A stretch of DNA of 5,644 nt from an uncultured Bacteroidales bacterium. Lineage in GTDB: Bacteria > Bacteroidota > Bacteroidia > Bacteroidales > Bacteroidaceae. Under the pieces are notes generated by a model that was given only the letters and a program-made list of their open reading frames with translations, was not told the origin of the DNA and did no database searches. The first letter of the stretch is position 1. Each line of letters begins with the position of its first letter. The DNA lies in assembly GCA_902783615.1 (NCBI GenBank), contig CACZRQ010000184.1, positions 1-5,644 of the forward strand, in the 5' to 3' direction. Below, piece after piece: positions 1 through 5,519 of the stretch. The position numbers and the translations under genes were made by a program.

Positions 1-23
1 CATAAAATAAAAATAGCGAATAA

Positions 24-55
24 TTTGGGATTGTCGGAGATTTAGGTTATCTTTG
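24..55 (+). promoter_or_regulatory. Bacteroidota-type promoter of the 6S-like RNA
   Basis: A -33 element TTTG (24-27) is followed by a 20-bp spacer and a full -7 element TATCTTTG (48-55). This matches the TTTG / 19-21 bp / TAnnTTTG consensus used by the primary sigma factor of Bacteroidota. The predicted transcription start is about 5-7 nt downstream, near 60-62. That lies just before the closing stem of the RNA structure starting at 67, so promoter and fold agree on strand and 5' end. Confidence 0.85.
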
Positions 56-60
56 CACCC

Positions 61-262
61 ACTTATTGGACATTAGAATACACAGCTGAAAGCTTCGTTA
101 CAGCTCAAATTTCCACAAAAAAGAATAACGATAAGTCGAAAGCTGCCAGCTCGCGCTTACAGGAGCGTGGGCATTGGTGGTATTATCGTTAGGGACGTGG
201 AAATCCTGAGCTGTATAATTTTATCTGCTGGTGAACTGCGCTTCTGTATCTTTAATGTCCAC
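61..262 (+). ncRNA. 6S-like regulatory RNA (candidate)
   Basis: 6S RNA binds the housekeeping RNA polymerase holoenzyme by imitating an open promoter and lowers transcription in stationary phase. This region shows the expected shape. The closing stem pairs 67-82 with 245-261 (16 bp with one G-U pair and one bulged C at 250). The central bubble is 83-98 opposite 216-244. The apical arm stacks 99-107/207-215, 109-116/197-204, 126-134/183-191, 146-148/175-177 and 149-157/164-172. Within the left side of the bubble 84-87 can pair with 91-94 as a small hairpin. A consensus promoter sits just upstream and no ORF covers the stretch. The length of about 200 nt fits 6S RNA. The Bacteroidales-1 motif is, as I recall, a Bacteroidales structured RNA linked to 6S, and this may be a member; I could not compare it. 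The 3' end is uncertain: only a weak AT hairpin (265-270 with 280-285) follows. I am sure of the structured RNA and fairly sure of the 6S assignment. Confidence 0.72.
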
Positions 263-266
263 AAAG

Positions 267-299
267 TTTGTATAACTGAAAACTTAATTTAATCTTTTG
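267..299 (+). promoter_or_regulatory. Possible weak promoter for the 480-aa gene
   Basis: TTTG at 267-270 is followed 19 nt later by TAATCTTTTG (290-299), a -7 element stretched by two bases relative to TAnnTTTG. It lies 24 nt before the chosen ATG at 323. It could start the downstream mRNA independently of the 6S-like RNA. The -7 match is imperfect and the region is AT-rich, so chance is a real alternative; read-through from the promoter at 24-55 is another. Confidence 0.3.
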
Positions 300-322
300 T
301 GTAGATATAAATATTGAATTGT

Positions 323-1765
323 ATGCTAAACGATGAAACCATCTCGGAAGAGATAGTTATTGTCGGTGAGAGATATGGGGACTTAGCCGACGTAATCATG
401 CCACTTTTTAACCAAGTGGAACCCCACAAGACCAACGATATCATAAAAGCATTGGGTAGTGATGTTGTCTATCTGATACCCGCATCGGGATTAGTTGACA
501 AGAAGGCCGTTGCTGTCTATACCGAAAACAGGAAGCGGTTAGGCTATGTGTGGATGTGCCAGTCGCACGCCGTTCGTGATTGGATGGAGGAGAAAAACCA
601 GCAGCTTCTTGCCGTCCGTATCAAGGAGATCAATTCTGTGGCCTGTGTACTAATAGCAGAGACAGTAAAGCCCGTCTGTCTGCCTAAGAAGGAGCGTTAT
701 AGTCAGACGATTGATCTTGACTGGGCCTGCAACCTGCCTATGGAACTGCCCTACCTCAAAAAGGACAGTGTACGTATGAGCATATTCCTGATGAATGAGG
801 CACTGGAGGAAGAAAAACAGTGGAGCGACCTGCTGAGACAGCGCATCGACAATCTGCTGGAGGATATGCCATTGGAACTCTCTGCCTATTCTAACAATGC
901 CTGTATGGAGCTGTATTATAAGATGAAGGACTCGCCCATTGAGGAGGTGCGTCAGCATGCGCCTTTCGTGCTGGCCTCGCTTGTTGAGCGCGGTTCTGCC
1001 AATCACATGAAATGGTGGCTGCAAGAATGGTTACCCGATCAGTTTGAACTCGCTTCTGAGACGGATTTGCTGGCGATGTTCGAGGCTGCCAACTACACGC
1101 TGGCGAAGGTGGAAGAACTACTGCACACTGCGCCTGAACACCTGTTTCATTTATATAAGGTGAATAAGACGGACTTTGCCAATACCCTGTATTATGCCTC
1201 GTTGCCCGAGTGTGTCTATAATCGGCTGATGACGCTATTGGCTGTGAGAGAGCTGATGCTGGAGAAAAGGAACAGAGGCGGTCGAATGGAATATGCTGAG
1301 ACCGAAGAAGGCGAGTATTTGGATCTCTGTTTCCTGACTGCTCCCTGTTTCGCCAGTATGGAGGGACAGAATCAGCTGAGGGCATTGCTGACGGGCCTGC
1401 TATCGCGAATGGATGTGGATTCCGGGCGCGACTGGGTGGCTGTGTATATCGCCTATCATTTCTTTATAGGCCAGCGGATGCTGATGAAGCGCTATGCAGA
1501 CTTCTTCTGTGATATTGAGTGCCTGCTTCCTGGTGTGTTGACAAAGCTCGACAACAGACATAGTGGATATAACCGGTATAAATCGTATATTGCTTCGATG
1601 GCTTTGGAGTGTAATAAATGGTTTGTGGATAAGGGTTGCCTGCCGCCCATGAACTTGTGGCGTTCTAATTCCTATACTTATCAGGTGGATGATAACCGAC
1701 AGGATAGGATTCAGGCACTGGTGGCAGAAGTCTATCAGGGACTCAGAAGAATAAAGAATCTCTAA
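323..1765 (+). CDS. Hypothetical protein with HIRAN-like N-terminal domain
   Basis: This is an intact 480-aa protein that I do not recognise as a named family. Residues ~10-112 resemble a HIRAN domain: hydrophobic strands, then a D59-K-K-A-V-A-V-Y66 segment and a G74-Y-V turn, like the 'D.nAvaVy...g.kiGYv' signature. HIRAN domains bind DNA, often 3' single-stranded ends, in SWI2/SNF2 helicases and as small stand-alone bacterial proteins. The rest (~150-480) looks largely helical and acidic, with many Leu, Glu and aromatic residues. I see no nuclease, helicase or membrane signature, no signal peptide and no cysteine cluster. ATG 323 is chosen over the in-frame TTG at 314 because it is the first standard start and the leader is A/T-rich, as is usual in Bacteroidota. 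The gene lies about 60 bp after the 6S-like RNA and ends at a strong terminator, so it is its own unit, apart from the right-hand operon. The coding call is secure; the domain call is tentative. Confidence 0.88.
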   Translation: MLNDETISEEIVIVGERYGDLADVIMPLFNQVEPHKTNDIIKALGSDVVYLIPASGLVDKKAVAVYTENRKRLGYVWMCQSHAVRDWMEEKNQQLLAVRIKEINSVACVLIAETVKPVCLPKKERYSQTIDLDWACNLPMELPYLKKDSVRMSIFLMNEALEEEKQWSDLLRQRIDNLLEDMPLELSAYSNNACMELYYKMKDSPIEEVRQHAPFVLASLVERGSANHMKWWLQEWLPDQFELASETDLLAMFEAANYTLAKVEELLHTAPEHLFHLYKVNKTDFANTLYYASLPECVYNRLMTLLAVRELMLEKRNRGGRMEYAETEEGEYLDLCFLTAPCFASMEGQNQLRALLTGLLSRMDVDSGRDWVAVYIAYHFFIGQRMLMKRYADFFCDIECLLPGVLTKLDNRHSGYNRYKSYIASMALECNKWFVDKGCLPPMNLWRSNSYTYQVDDNRQDRIQALVAEVYQGLRRIKNL

Positions 1766-1784
1766 CTAAGAATCATCAAAGCTT

Positions 1785-1821
1785 AAGCACCATTTAGCAG
1801 ACGCTATCTGGTGTTTTTTTT
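1785..1821 (+). terminator. Intrinsic terminator after the 480-aa gene
   Basis: CACCA (1788-1792) pairs with TGGTG (1809-1813). The stem extends outward by A-U and G-U pairs (1785-1787 with 1814-1816), and AGC (1796-1798) can pair with GCT (1803-1805) near the loop. A run of eight T residues (1814-1821) follows directly. It lies 20 bp after the stop codon at 1763-1765 and separates the left-hand gene from the right-hand operon. Confidence 0.85.
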
Positions 1822-1832
1822 GTTTTCTTCGG

Positions 1833-1891
1833 TCGGTGTCGTCGGTGTCGTTGGTGTGAAACCCTCGGTGTTGTCGGTGTCGCCGGTGTGC
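1833..1891 (+). repeat. Iteron-like 9-bp repeats in two 27-bp blocks
   Basis: Six 9-bp units of the form TCGGTGTCG occur in two blocks of three. Block 1 is at 1833-1841, 1842-1850 and 1851-1859 (last unit TTGGTGTGA). Block 2 is at 1865-1873 (TCGGTGTTG), 1874-1882 and 1883-1891 (last unit CCGGTGTGC). A 5-bp spacer, AACCC, lies between them. The blocks differ at 4 of 27 positions, and in both the third unit is the divergent one, so the whole 27-bp block was probably duplicated. All units share GGTGT. The array lies between the terminator at 1821 and the promoter at 1939, so it is not coding. It could be iterons of a replication origin, a regulator-binding array upstream of the operon, or a slippage-prone repeat. 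The proximity to a primase-helicase operon favours the first two. Confidence 0.85.
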
Positions 1892-1938
1892 CTTGAATCT
1901 ATGCTGTTTTTTTCTTATTTAAGCTTTGTTTTTTGACC

Positions 1939-1946
1939 TATCTTTG
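1939..1946 (+). promoter_or_regulatory. Promoter -7 element of the right-hand operon
   Basis: TATCTTTG matches TAnnTTTG exactly and is identical to the -7 element of the RNA promoter at 48-55. No clean TTTG lies 19-21 nt upstream; that stretch (1907-1920) is T-rich. TTTG at 1925-1928 is too close, with a 10-nt spacer. Transcription should start near 1952, giving a leader of about 64 nt before the ATG at 2016. The weak -33 region may mean that an activator, perhaps one bound at the repeat array ending at 1891, is needed. Confidence 0.72.
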
Positions 1947-1961
1947 CATTGCTGAAAGGCA

Positions 1962-1991
1962 AGAGTCTGTACGGCTCTGTTTACATCAATG
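1962..1991 (+). repeat. 30-bp direct repeat, upstream copy, with RNA hairpin
   Basis: This leader segment matches 2359-2388 at 28 of 30 positions; the first 23 bases are identical and the two differences are transitions (1985 A/G, 1990 T/C). In the frame of the downstream gene's 3' end it reads SLYGSVYINV followed by TAA (1994-1996), against SLYGSVYVNE and TAA in the gene itself. It therefore looks like a copy of that coding end placed in the 5' leader. In RNA it can form a hairpin with stem AGAGUC/GGCUCU (1962-1967 with 1973-1978, one G-U pair) and loop UGUAC. No good start codon precedes it after the predicted transcription start, so it is probably not translated. Confidence 0.85.
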
Positions 1992-2015
1992 TTTAACCAT
2001 TTAAAGCAAAGTGTT

Positions 2016-2393
2016 ATGTCAAAAAGAAAACGAAGAAAGAAACCACAGACTGGGTGGGAAAGAAACCAGTTCGGCATCATGGTGAAACGATGCTGTATGT
2101 CATGCCCGTTCTGGGAGGAGACGCGACTGAAGAAAGCCCGTATCTGCATGAGGCAGGAGATGGAAGTGAAGCGTTATCACGTCTGTGGGAAATGGGAAAT
2201 GAGCGAAGGACTCCAGATGGCGGGTAGCGGCTACGGCAAGGTCAAGCGATGGGAGTATCTGCAGTATCTGCTGAAGATCCGCGAGGAGGAAAGTCTGGCC
2301 GTGCAGAACGGACTCCGCATCAAAGTGAAGACCGTCGAGGAGATCAGGACAGAATTCGAGAGTCTGTACGGCTCTGTTTACGTCAACGAATAA
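2016..2393 (+). CDS. Small basic four-cysteine (zinc-binding-like) protein
   Basis: This is a 125-aa protein and the first gene of the right-hand operon. The N-terminus is strongly basic (SKRKRRKK, residues 2-9), as in nucleic-acid-binding tails. Residues 26-57 hold C26, C27, C30, C44 and C57. C27-x2-C30-x13-C44-x12-C57 could bind one zinc ion, and the 'R-I-C ... V-C-G-K-W-E-M-S-E-G' context resembles small hypothetical proteins from Bacteroidales mobile DNA, as far as I recall. The C-terminal part (~75-125) is helical and charged. ATG 2016 is preferred over the in-frame ATG at 1989, because the earlier start would run through the duplicated repeat at 1962-1991 and 2016 has an A-rich leader typical of the phylum. 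The gap to the next gene is 28 bp. The family is not named; DNA or RNA binding is inferred from charge and cysteines only. Confidence 0.82.
   Translation: MSKRKRRKKPQTGWERNQFGIMVKRCCMSCPFWEETRLKKARICMRQEMEVKRYHVCGKWEMSEGLQMAGSGYGKVKRWEYLQYLLKIREEESLAVQNGLRIKVKTVEEIRTEFESLYGSVYVNE
2359..2388 (+). repeat. 30-bp direct repeat, downstream copy inside the gene end
   Basis: This is the second copy of the repeat at 1962-1991, offset by 397 bp. It encodes the last ten residues of the 125-aa protein (SLYGSVYVNE) plus one preceding codon. The same hairpin (stem 2359-2364/2370-2375, loop TGTAC) can form in the mRNA just before the stop codon at 2391-2393. The two copies bracket almost exactly one gene. 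Confidence 0.85.
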
Positions 2394-2421
2394 TATTTAT
2401 TTAACACAAAAAAATTAACAA

Positions 2422-2697
2422 ATGAAAGAGATGATTTTAAGAGTTGTGAAGTGTGGCGAGATGTTTTCCGTCCCTTCAGAGAAGAGTGAGAACGGCAGCC
2501 TGAACAAGCGCATCCTGGTGCTACAGGAATTGGGCGGCAAGTATGAGAACAGCTTTGTGGTGACGGCGCTGGGCAATCTGGCCACGCTCGTGTTCCAAGA
2601 GGGCGATCTGGTGATTACAACTCTCCGGTTCCAGAGCCGCGAGTACAACGGGCAGATGTTCATGGATGTTGTAGCTACGGAACTGATTAAAAACTAA
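2422..2697 (+). CDS. DUF3127-like OB-fold protein, putative ssDNA-binding
   Basis: This 91-aa protein has the strand pattern of a single OB-fold. It opens with strands at residues 4-17, a polar loop with K21-S22-E23-N24-G25, then K29-R-I-L-V-L-Q35. The segment V46-V-T-A-L50-G-N-L is followed by F58-Q-E-G-D62-L-V and ends with F70-Q-S-R-E-Y-N-G77 and M81-D-V-V-A85. The '...eGD.V...f...REYnG....d..a' ending is characteristic of DUF3127, a Bacteroidota family related to single-strand DNA-binding proteins. The usual length is about 90-120 aa, so this copy is complete. It probably binds single-stranded DNA for the primase-helicase encoded at 3180-5519. The start at 2422 follows an A-rich leader (2401-2421) without Shine-Dalgarno; ATG 2431 is a less likely alternative. 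The family call is by eye. Confidence 0.85.
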   Translation: MKEMILRVVKCGEMFSVPSEKSENGSLNKRILVLQELGGKYENSFVVTALGNLATLVFQEGDLVITTLRFQSREYNGQMFMDVVATELIKN

Positions 2698-2790
2698 GTA
2701 ATAACCTGAGTTGAAAGAACGGGCGGAGAAGTATCGATGAAATGAGCTCAACTACCTTCGCTTTTCCAAGGCTCGCAATTTCAACAGACA

Positions 2791-3183
2791 ATGAAAAAGA
2801 CAAGTAAAGTAAAGACAACGACGCTGAGTGCCCAGGTGGCCGTCAGCATGACAGAGACAGGAATGGATTATGTTCAGGTGATGCCTGACAATCCGCGTGT
2901 GGGACTGGTGAAGCCGTTCAGCGGCATGGGGCGCGGACAGCTCCTGAGCAACGGCTCGTTCGACTTCGTGCGCCAAAAGCGCATCCGTAAGGCACCCGTG
3001 CTGGTGATGGCACACAGCAGCCTCTCCTTCGGGCTCGACGGCAACGACCGTTATGTCCTGACTTTGCCCAGTGAACTGCGCGATGAACTCCCCGTATGGC
3101 TAGAGAAAGAAAGCAGGCAGGTGATCAGATACCTGAAGAAGCTGAATAAAGAAACATCTGAAACGAAAGGAGGGGAGCAATGA
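2791..3183 (+). CDS. Hypothetical protein of unknown function
   Basis: This 130-aa protein is not one I can assign. The first nine residues are Lys/Thr-rich (MKKTSKVKT), there is no hydrophobic signal core, and no cysteine is present. The middle is β-like, with V28-Q-V-M-P-D-N-P and V37-G-L-V-K, a glycine-rich turn (G45-M-G-R-G49) and D57-F-V-R-Q-K-R-I-R-K. The C-terminal ~35 residues are a charged helix rich in Lys and Glu. ATG 2791 is the only usable start: an in-frame TGA lies at 2743-2745 and no ATG, GTG or TTG codon intervenes. The gene ends in an ATGA overlap with the primase-helicase gene, and its last codons contain that gene's Shine-Dalgarno site, so the two are probably translationally coupled. 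The position between an OB-fold protein and a primase suggests an accessory role in the same process, but nothing in the sequence proves it. The 93 bp before it hold no convincing site. Confidence 0.85.
   Translation: MKKTSKVKTTTLSAQVAVSMTETGMDYVQVMPDNPRVGLVKPFSGMGRGQLLSNGSFDFVRQKRIRKAPVLVMAHSSLSFGLDGNDRYVLTLPSELRDELPVWLEKESRQVIRYLKKLNKETSETKGGEQ
3166..3173 (+). promoter_or_regulatory. Strong Shine-Dalgarno site for the primase-helicase gene
   Basis: AAAGGAGG lies 6 nt before the ATG at 3180, inside the last codons of the 130-aa gene. Such a strong match is unusual in Bacteroidota, where most leaders (including 2401-2421 here) lack one. With the ATGA stop/start overlap it fixes the start of the large gene and suggests coupled translation. 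Confidence 0.75.
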
Positions 3184-5519
3184 AACAACAGATAGCAGTA
3201 AACTCAAAACACACGGGTGACCGCAGGAAGGATCACCGCGGGTATGCAGAGACCTGGACTTCGGAGCAGCTTGACGGGCTGCTCTCCGAGGACTGGCTCC
3301 GCAGGATGGTGGCCGCCGTCAGGGGCGGCGACGAGAGGCAAAAGGACGGGCTGCCGTATATCTGTCCCCACTATTCGGCCTTCAGGGACAACCACCGGGC
3401 GCAAGCCGACATCATCCCCGAGGCGTTCACGTTTATGACCTGCGTGGATGTAGATGATCCCGGACTCGTGGACAAGGCCATCGGGCAGGCGCTGGCGGTG
3501 AACGGCGACGAGTATTCCGACTGGCAGGATCAGGTGCTCAGGATCGAGTACTCGGCCCGCATGAAGGTGCATATCTACATCCGTATCCCCAAGGTCATGA
3601 CCATGGAGGAGGCGCAGCAGGCATTCTGCAAGGAGATCGGCGTGCCCTATGACGAGTCGTGCATCACGCCAGAACGCTACATCTACGTGACGGGCATCGA
3701 CGAGGAGGTATATCGTTCGGCCCACTGGCTGGAGCAGATGAGCGAGGAAGAGCTGTCGGAGCGCAGGGAGGCGTATCTGAGCCGGGGGCTCGACGTGGAC
3801 GGAAGGAAGTTGAAAGGCGACAGCCCGCAGGTTCCTAAAACCAACAACACGCAGGAGGTTATATGTGCTGCAGAGGTGAATGACAGGACGATGTTTATAT
3901 TCAGGGAGTGCATGAAGGAGGAAGGTGTGACTGATGCAGATCTTGTGGATCAGGGAGGCAGGCATAACTCGGTGAAGATGGTGCTGAGCAGTTGCAACCA
4001 GCTGTTGACCAAAGAAGAGACGCTGGGCGTGCTGAAGGTGCTGATGCCGAATAACTGGCAGGACGAGAACATCCAGACGCTGGTGAACGACTTCTATACG
4101 GATTACTATAATCCGAGTCAAAGACTCACATTGTTTCAGAAGCGCGTGTTCAGGGAGAGCAGGAAAATCGACTCGAAGGAGGCTCAGATAGCGGAGATTC
4201 AGGCTCAGGAAACCCAATGCGAACTATCAAAGATGTTTACAAGCAAGATGCCGCCAGAGATTCCAGAGGTGCTGCCAAAACTGGTGAAAGCAGTCACCAG
4301 AAACACACCACAGAGATATAAGGCAACAGTAGCACAGGCGATGTTCCCGCCACTTGCCACCTATCCGAAGAAACTCAGTTTCCTGTATATCGACAATCAG
4401 GTGAGAGAACTTCGCATCAACTGTCTGATCATCGCAGGAACAGGCTCAGGTAAGGACTCGTGTACCAAGCAGCCACTCACGCATATTCTTGCAGATATGA
4501 CCAAGAGAGACAAGGAGAGTCGCGACAGATTAAAGAAATTCAATGAGGAATACACCTCAAAAGCGGCCAACAAACAAAAGCCACAGCGACCTGAAGACCT
4601 GATTATCCAGACGCTGAAATACGACATCACCAAAGCCGCACTGGTGCAGCGTATGGATGAAGCCCAGGGGGCTCCACTCTACGTGAGACTGAACGAGCTT
4701 GAGCAATGGGATAAGATTGAGGGTTCTTCTGGAAGAGGCAACCAGTTTACAACGTTGAAGCTTTGCGATGACGAATTCAACGATTTTGGTTCCGACCGGG
4801 CTGGAACGCAGAGTGTGTCAGCCTCAGGCTGCCTGCACCTGAACTGGAACGCCAACACAACAGAGGCAAAAGCCTACAAGTACTTCCGCTTCGTGCTGAC
4901 GGACGGGCCTATCTCGCGCCTGTGTCTGGCAACAATTCCTGAAGAAGAGATTGGAGCAGAAGTCATCCCCTTCGGCAGATACGACGAAACGTATGACGAA
5001 GCATTGAAGCCTTATATCGACAATCTGAAAGCTGCTACTGGCGAAATAGACTGTATTCAGGCTCGTAAACTAACCAGAAAGTTGAAGAACGAATGTGCAG
5101 ACTTTGCCCGACTCTCTCAGGATCGTGTGTTCGACAATCTTACGCACCGTGCGCTTGTGCATGCGTTCAGAAAGGCCTGTCTGCTCTATGTGGCCAATGG
5201 GATGAAGTGGGAAAAGGCCATCGAGGATTTCTGTCGCTGGAGTCTCTACTACGACCTCTATCTGAAGATGATGTTCTGGGGTGATCAGATTCGTCATGCA
5301 GATGATGAAATACCCATATCGAAGCGCGGCCCCCAGAACCTTCTGGTGTTATTGCCACAAGAATTCACAATAGAAGATGCCAAGCGAGTCCGACTACAGG
5401 TGGGAAAGACTAACGAAGGTCATCTTTGTGATAAAATGATCAGGACTTGGGTGAACCGGGGTTATGTGATACAGAATACAGAATACAGTTTTAAAAAAGC
5501 ATTAGGTAAAGGACAATGA
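3180..5519 (+). CDS. Primase-helicase-like protein: BT4734/VirE-N domain plus DUF3987-type ATPase
   Basis: This is an intact 779-aa protein of a kind common in Bacteroidales accessory regions. Residues ~50-210 fit the BT4734-like (VirE N-terminal) domain, which resembles a primase: F83-T-F-M-T-C-V-D-V-D92-D-P gives the hydrophobic strand with paired aspartates, and I122-E-Y-S-A-R-M-K-V-H-I-Y gives the partner strand. Residues ~235-320 look like a helical linker such as follows primase domains, with G259-G-R-H-N-S264. Residues ~355-740 fit a DUF3987-type P-loop ATPase. The Walker A is A419-G-T-G-S-G424-K425-D426-S, with Asp where Ser or Thr is usual. A Walker B-like strand ends L-N505-E506-L-E. 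A sensor-1-like L-N555-W-N557 follows, and R580 in G-P-I-S-R is a candidate arginine finger. The likely role is ATP-dependent unwinding and primer synthesis, perhaps with the OB-fold protein at 2422-2697. By rough hand count, GC is about 63-68% in three 60-bp stretches from 3241 to 3420 but about 42-48% in stretches after 4200, suggesting a mosaic gene. Confidence 0.87.
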   Translation: MKQQIAVNSKHTGDRRKDHRGYAETWTSEQLDGLLSEDWLRRMVAAVRGGDERQKDGLPYICPHYSAFRDNHRAQADIIPEAFTFMTCVDVDDPGLVDKAIGQALAVNGDEYSDWQDQVLRIEYSARMKVHIYIRIPKVMTMEEAQQAFCKEIGVPYDESCITPERYIYVTGIDEEVYRSAHWLEQMSEEELSERREAYLSRGLDVDGRKLKGDSPQVPKTNNTQEVICAAEVNDRTMFIFRECMKEEGVTDADLVDQGGRHNSVKMVLSSCNQLLTKEETLGVLKVLMPNNWQDENIQTLVNDFYTDYYNPSQRLTLFQKRVFRESRKIDSKEAQIAEIQAQETQCELSKMFTSKMPPEIPEVLPKLVKAVTRNTPQRYKATVAQAMFPPLATYPKKLSFLYIDNQVRELRINCLIIAGTGSGKDSCTKQPLTHILADMTKRDKESRDRLKKFNEEYTSKAANKQKPQRPEDLIIQTLKYDITKAALVQRMDEAQGAPLYVRLNELEQWDKIEGSSGRGNQFTTLKLCDDEFNDFGSDRAGTQSVSASGCLHLNWNANTTEAKAYKYFRFVLTDGPISRLCLATIPEEEIGAEVIPFGRYDETYDEALKPYIDNLKAATGEIDCIQARKLTRKLKNECADFARLSQDRVFDNLTHRALVHAFRKACLLYVANGMKWEKAIEDFCRWSLYYDLYLKMMFWGDQIRHADDEIPISKRGPQNLLVLLPQEFTIEDAKRVRLQVGKTNEGHLCDKMIRTWVNRGYVIQNTEYSFKKALGKGQ

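Noticed and set aside
67..261. Retron RNA, integron attC site or riboswitch as explanations of the structured region
   Set aside because: No reverse transcriptase or integrase gene is nearby, and the single rod with a central bubble after a strong promoter fits 6S RNA better than a multi-branched riboswitch.
314..322. TTG start at 314 for the 480-aa gene
   Set aside because: It adds only three residues; the ATG at 323 is the better start, and no Shine-Dalgarno supports the TTG.
891..1385. Antisense open frame of 164 codons within the 480-aa gene
   Set aside because: The translation is Ser/Pro/Arg-rich and low in domain-like pattern; the + strand frame is longer and coherent.
1833..1891. CRISPR array
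   Set aside because: The units are only 9 bp and mostly contiguous, with no unique spacers and no cas genes.
1989..2015. Upstream ATG at 1989 for the four-cysteine protein
   Set aside because: The ATG lies inside the repeat copy, which preserves a different frame. ATG 2016 gives a basic N-terminus and a typical A-rich leader.
2708..2753. Inverted repeat AGTTGA/TCAACT in the 93-bp gap
   Set aside because: Six pairs with a 33-nt loop and no T-run; too weak to call a terminator or operator.
2742..2807. A 21-codon frame overlapping the start of the 130-aa gene, a possible leader peptide
   Set aside because: It is too short, has no ribosome site and shows no attenuator-like residues; likely chance.
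3204..4217. Antisense open frame of 337 codons
   Set aside because: It lies fully inside the primase-helicase gene, its translation is rich in His, Leu and Arg with no recognisable motif, and it arises from GC-rich codon structure on the other strand.
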